64,000 nucleotides of DNA, taken from contig CALFEQ010000097.1 of NCBI GenBank assembly GCA_937949945.1, positions 1 through 64,000 on the forward strand, read 5' to 3'. The position numbers and the translations under genes are program-made. Positions 63,206-64,000 of the stretch are shown one piece after another. The notes beneath the pieces were generated by a model. It was not told the origin of the DNA. It worked only from the letters and a program-made list of their open reading frames with translations, and made no database searches. Numbering within the stretch: position 1 is the stretch's first letter; every line of letters starts with the position of its first letter. The stretch comes from an uncultured Myxococcales bacterium (GTDB taxonomy: Bacteria; Myxococcota_A; Polyangia; Polyangiales; Polyangiaceae).

Positions 63206-63385
63206 GGGGCTCGGCGCTTCTCCACGCTACGCTCCCCGCGCCTCCTCTCGCGAGCGCGTTCGGAGCAGCGCTTCGTCGCGCGAGGCTCCGTGGTCATCGC
63301 GTACGACGTGTTGGAGCGTCTTTGGCGTACCTCGGCGGGCCGTGTTCGCGATAATGTCGCGCGATCATTGGCCTCGGAGGATTCG

Positions 63386-64000
63386 ATGGTCGCCACGTGC
63401 AAGCGCATCGCCGAGTCGGCTTGGTTCCAGCAATTCATCACTGCCGTCATCCTCTTCGCCGGAATCCTCGTGGGCGCGGAGACGTATCCGACGTTCCATG
63501 AGCAGTACGCCGGGTTGATGCACGTGCTCGACCGGATCGTGCTCGGCATCTTCACTCTGGAGATCGTGGTCAAGATGGTGGCGCAGGGGAGCAAGCCTTG
63601 GCGCTACTTCCGCGATCCGTGGAACGTCTTCGACTTCGTGGTCGTGACCGCGTCGTTCCTCCCGCTCGGCGCCGGGCAGATGATCGTCGTCCTCCGGCTC
63701 GTCCGCCTCCTGCGCGTCCTCCGGCTCGTGCGCGCGCTGCCGAAGCTCCAGATCCTCGTCGCCGCGCTGCTCAAGAGCATCCCGAGCATGGGATACGTCT
63801 CCCTCCTGCTCTTGCTGCTCTTCTACGTGTACGGCGTCGCAGCCGTCTTCCTCTTCGCCCACAACGATCCGATCCACTTCGGCGACCTGCAGACCTCGCT
63901 CCTCACGCTGTTCCGCGTGGTCACGCTCGAGGACTGGACCGATGTCATGTACACGCAGATGTGGGGCTGCGCGAAGTACGGCTACGAGAGCAACCCCGAG
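63386..64000 (+). CDS. Bacterial voltage-gated cation channel, C-terminus beyond window
   Basis: The first 205 codons are in the window, starting at the ATG at 63386 (GGAGG at spacing 5). S1 ('WFQQFITAVILFAGILVGAE'), S3, an S4 with regular arginines ('VVLRLVRLLRVLRLVRAL'), S5 and the pore helix are seen, the single-subunit plan of NaChBac-type channels. The selectivity filter is TLEDWTD, whereas NaChBac has TLESWAS; two extra acidic residues match changes known to favour Ca2+. S6 is missing from the window. Confidence 0.92.
   Translation, partial: MVATCKRIAESAWFQQFITAVILFAGILVGAETYPTFHEQYAGLMHVLDRIVLGIFTLEIVVKMVAQGSKPWRYFRDPWNVFDFVVVTASFLPLGAGQMIVVLRLVRLLRVLRLVRALPKLQILVAALLKSIPSMGYVSLLLLLLFYVYGVAAVFLFAHNDPIHFGDLQTSLLTLFRVVTLEDWTDVMYTQMWGCAKYGYESNPE

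Overview
The window is GC-rich (mostly C or G at third codon positions) and reads as a chromosomal segment of a myxobacterium in the broad sense (Myxococcota), most likely of the Polyangiales type. This is inferred from the gene set: many lipoproteins and outer-membrane proteins without obvious function, a eukaryote-like Ser/Thr kinase, two sigma-54 activators with receiver domains, zinc-ribbon/GYF and MshEN-receiver-TPR proteins, a trypsin-like protease with a MYXO-CTERM-like tail, and an ihfA-merR pair. No rRNA, tRNA, CRISPR array, transposase or phage gene was found, so most of it looks like core or near-core chromosome.

Layout. 1-12.2 kb (all minus strand): zinc-ribbon/GYF protein (cut by the window edge), an MshEN-REC-TPR protein, the queuosine pair queA-tgt (4-bp overlap), an orphan receiver, a sigma-54 response regulator, an outer-membrane barrel plus lipoprotein, an anchored protein, a MerR regulator and ihfA with an unusual Ala/Pro-rich tail. 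12.4-20.2 kb: a processive-type GT2 glycosyltransferase, a Ser/Thr kinase followed by a TPR/barrel protein, and polA. 20.2-28.1 kb: a ferritin-like acyl-ACP-desaturase-type diiron enzyme with a C-terminal cysteine cluster, an ATPase, a secreted trypsin-like protease, two polytopic GT-C-like membrane proteins and a TonB-like protein. 28.2-32.5 kb: alpha-glucan metabolism (malQ, a small protein, glgX). 32.6-41.1 kb: a metalloprotease, a sigma-54 two-component pair (kinase then regulator), a pseudo-receiver DNA-binding protein with a poly-Gln tail, and a dicarboxylate/amino-acid symporter. 41.1-45 kb: para-aminobenzoate synthesis, in transcription order pabC-pabB-pabA-lipoprotein, linked by 4-base overlaps and preceded by the remnant of a GT-C gene. 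45-60 kb: a nucleotidyltransferase-like protein, DUF2071 with pcm, a primary-type sigma factor, LysR, several lipoproteins, an esterase, a DUF938 methyltransferase, YceI, an FMN alpha-hydroxy-acid oxidase, a TerB-like protein and a STAS-like/PAS/kinase/receiver hybrid. 59.4-64 kb: a nitric-oxide group (hemerythrin, group II truncated haemoglobin, quinol-type NO reductase, small membrane protein) and a bacterial voltage-gated channel cut by the window end.

The most unusual signal that the genes do not explain is a family of dispersed seven-base tandem repeats (TGAGGAC, TGAGGCC and TGGAGCC with variants). There are eight arrays, all at gene borders. Three pairs face each other in inverted orientation around cores of about 130-260 bp that are unrelated by eye. 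One array has been read into the 3' end of the metalloprotease gene. One pair encloses a nested cruciform. These may be a mobile or recombination-driven repeat system and are the main lead in the window.

Starts were chosen by Shine-Dalgarno match, overlap with neighbours and expected family length. All functional names rest on motif recognition by eye, without database searches.
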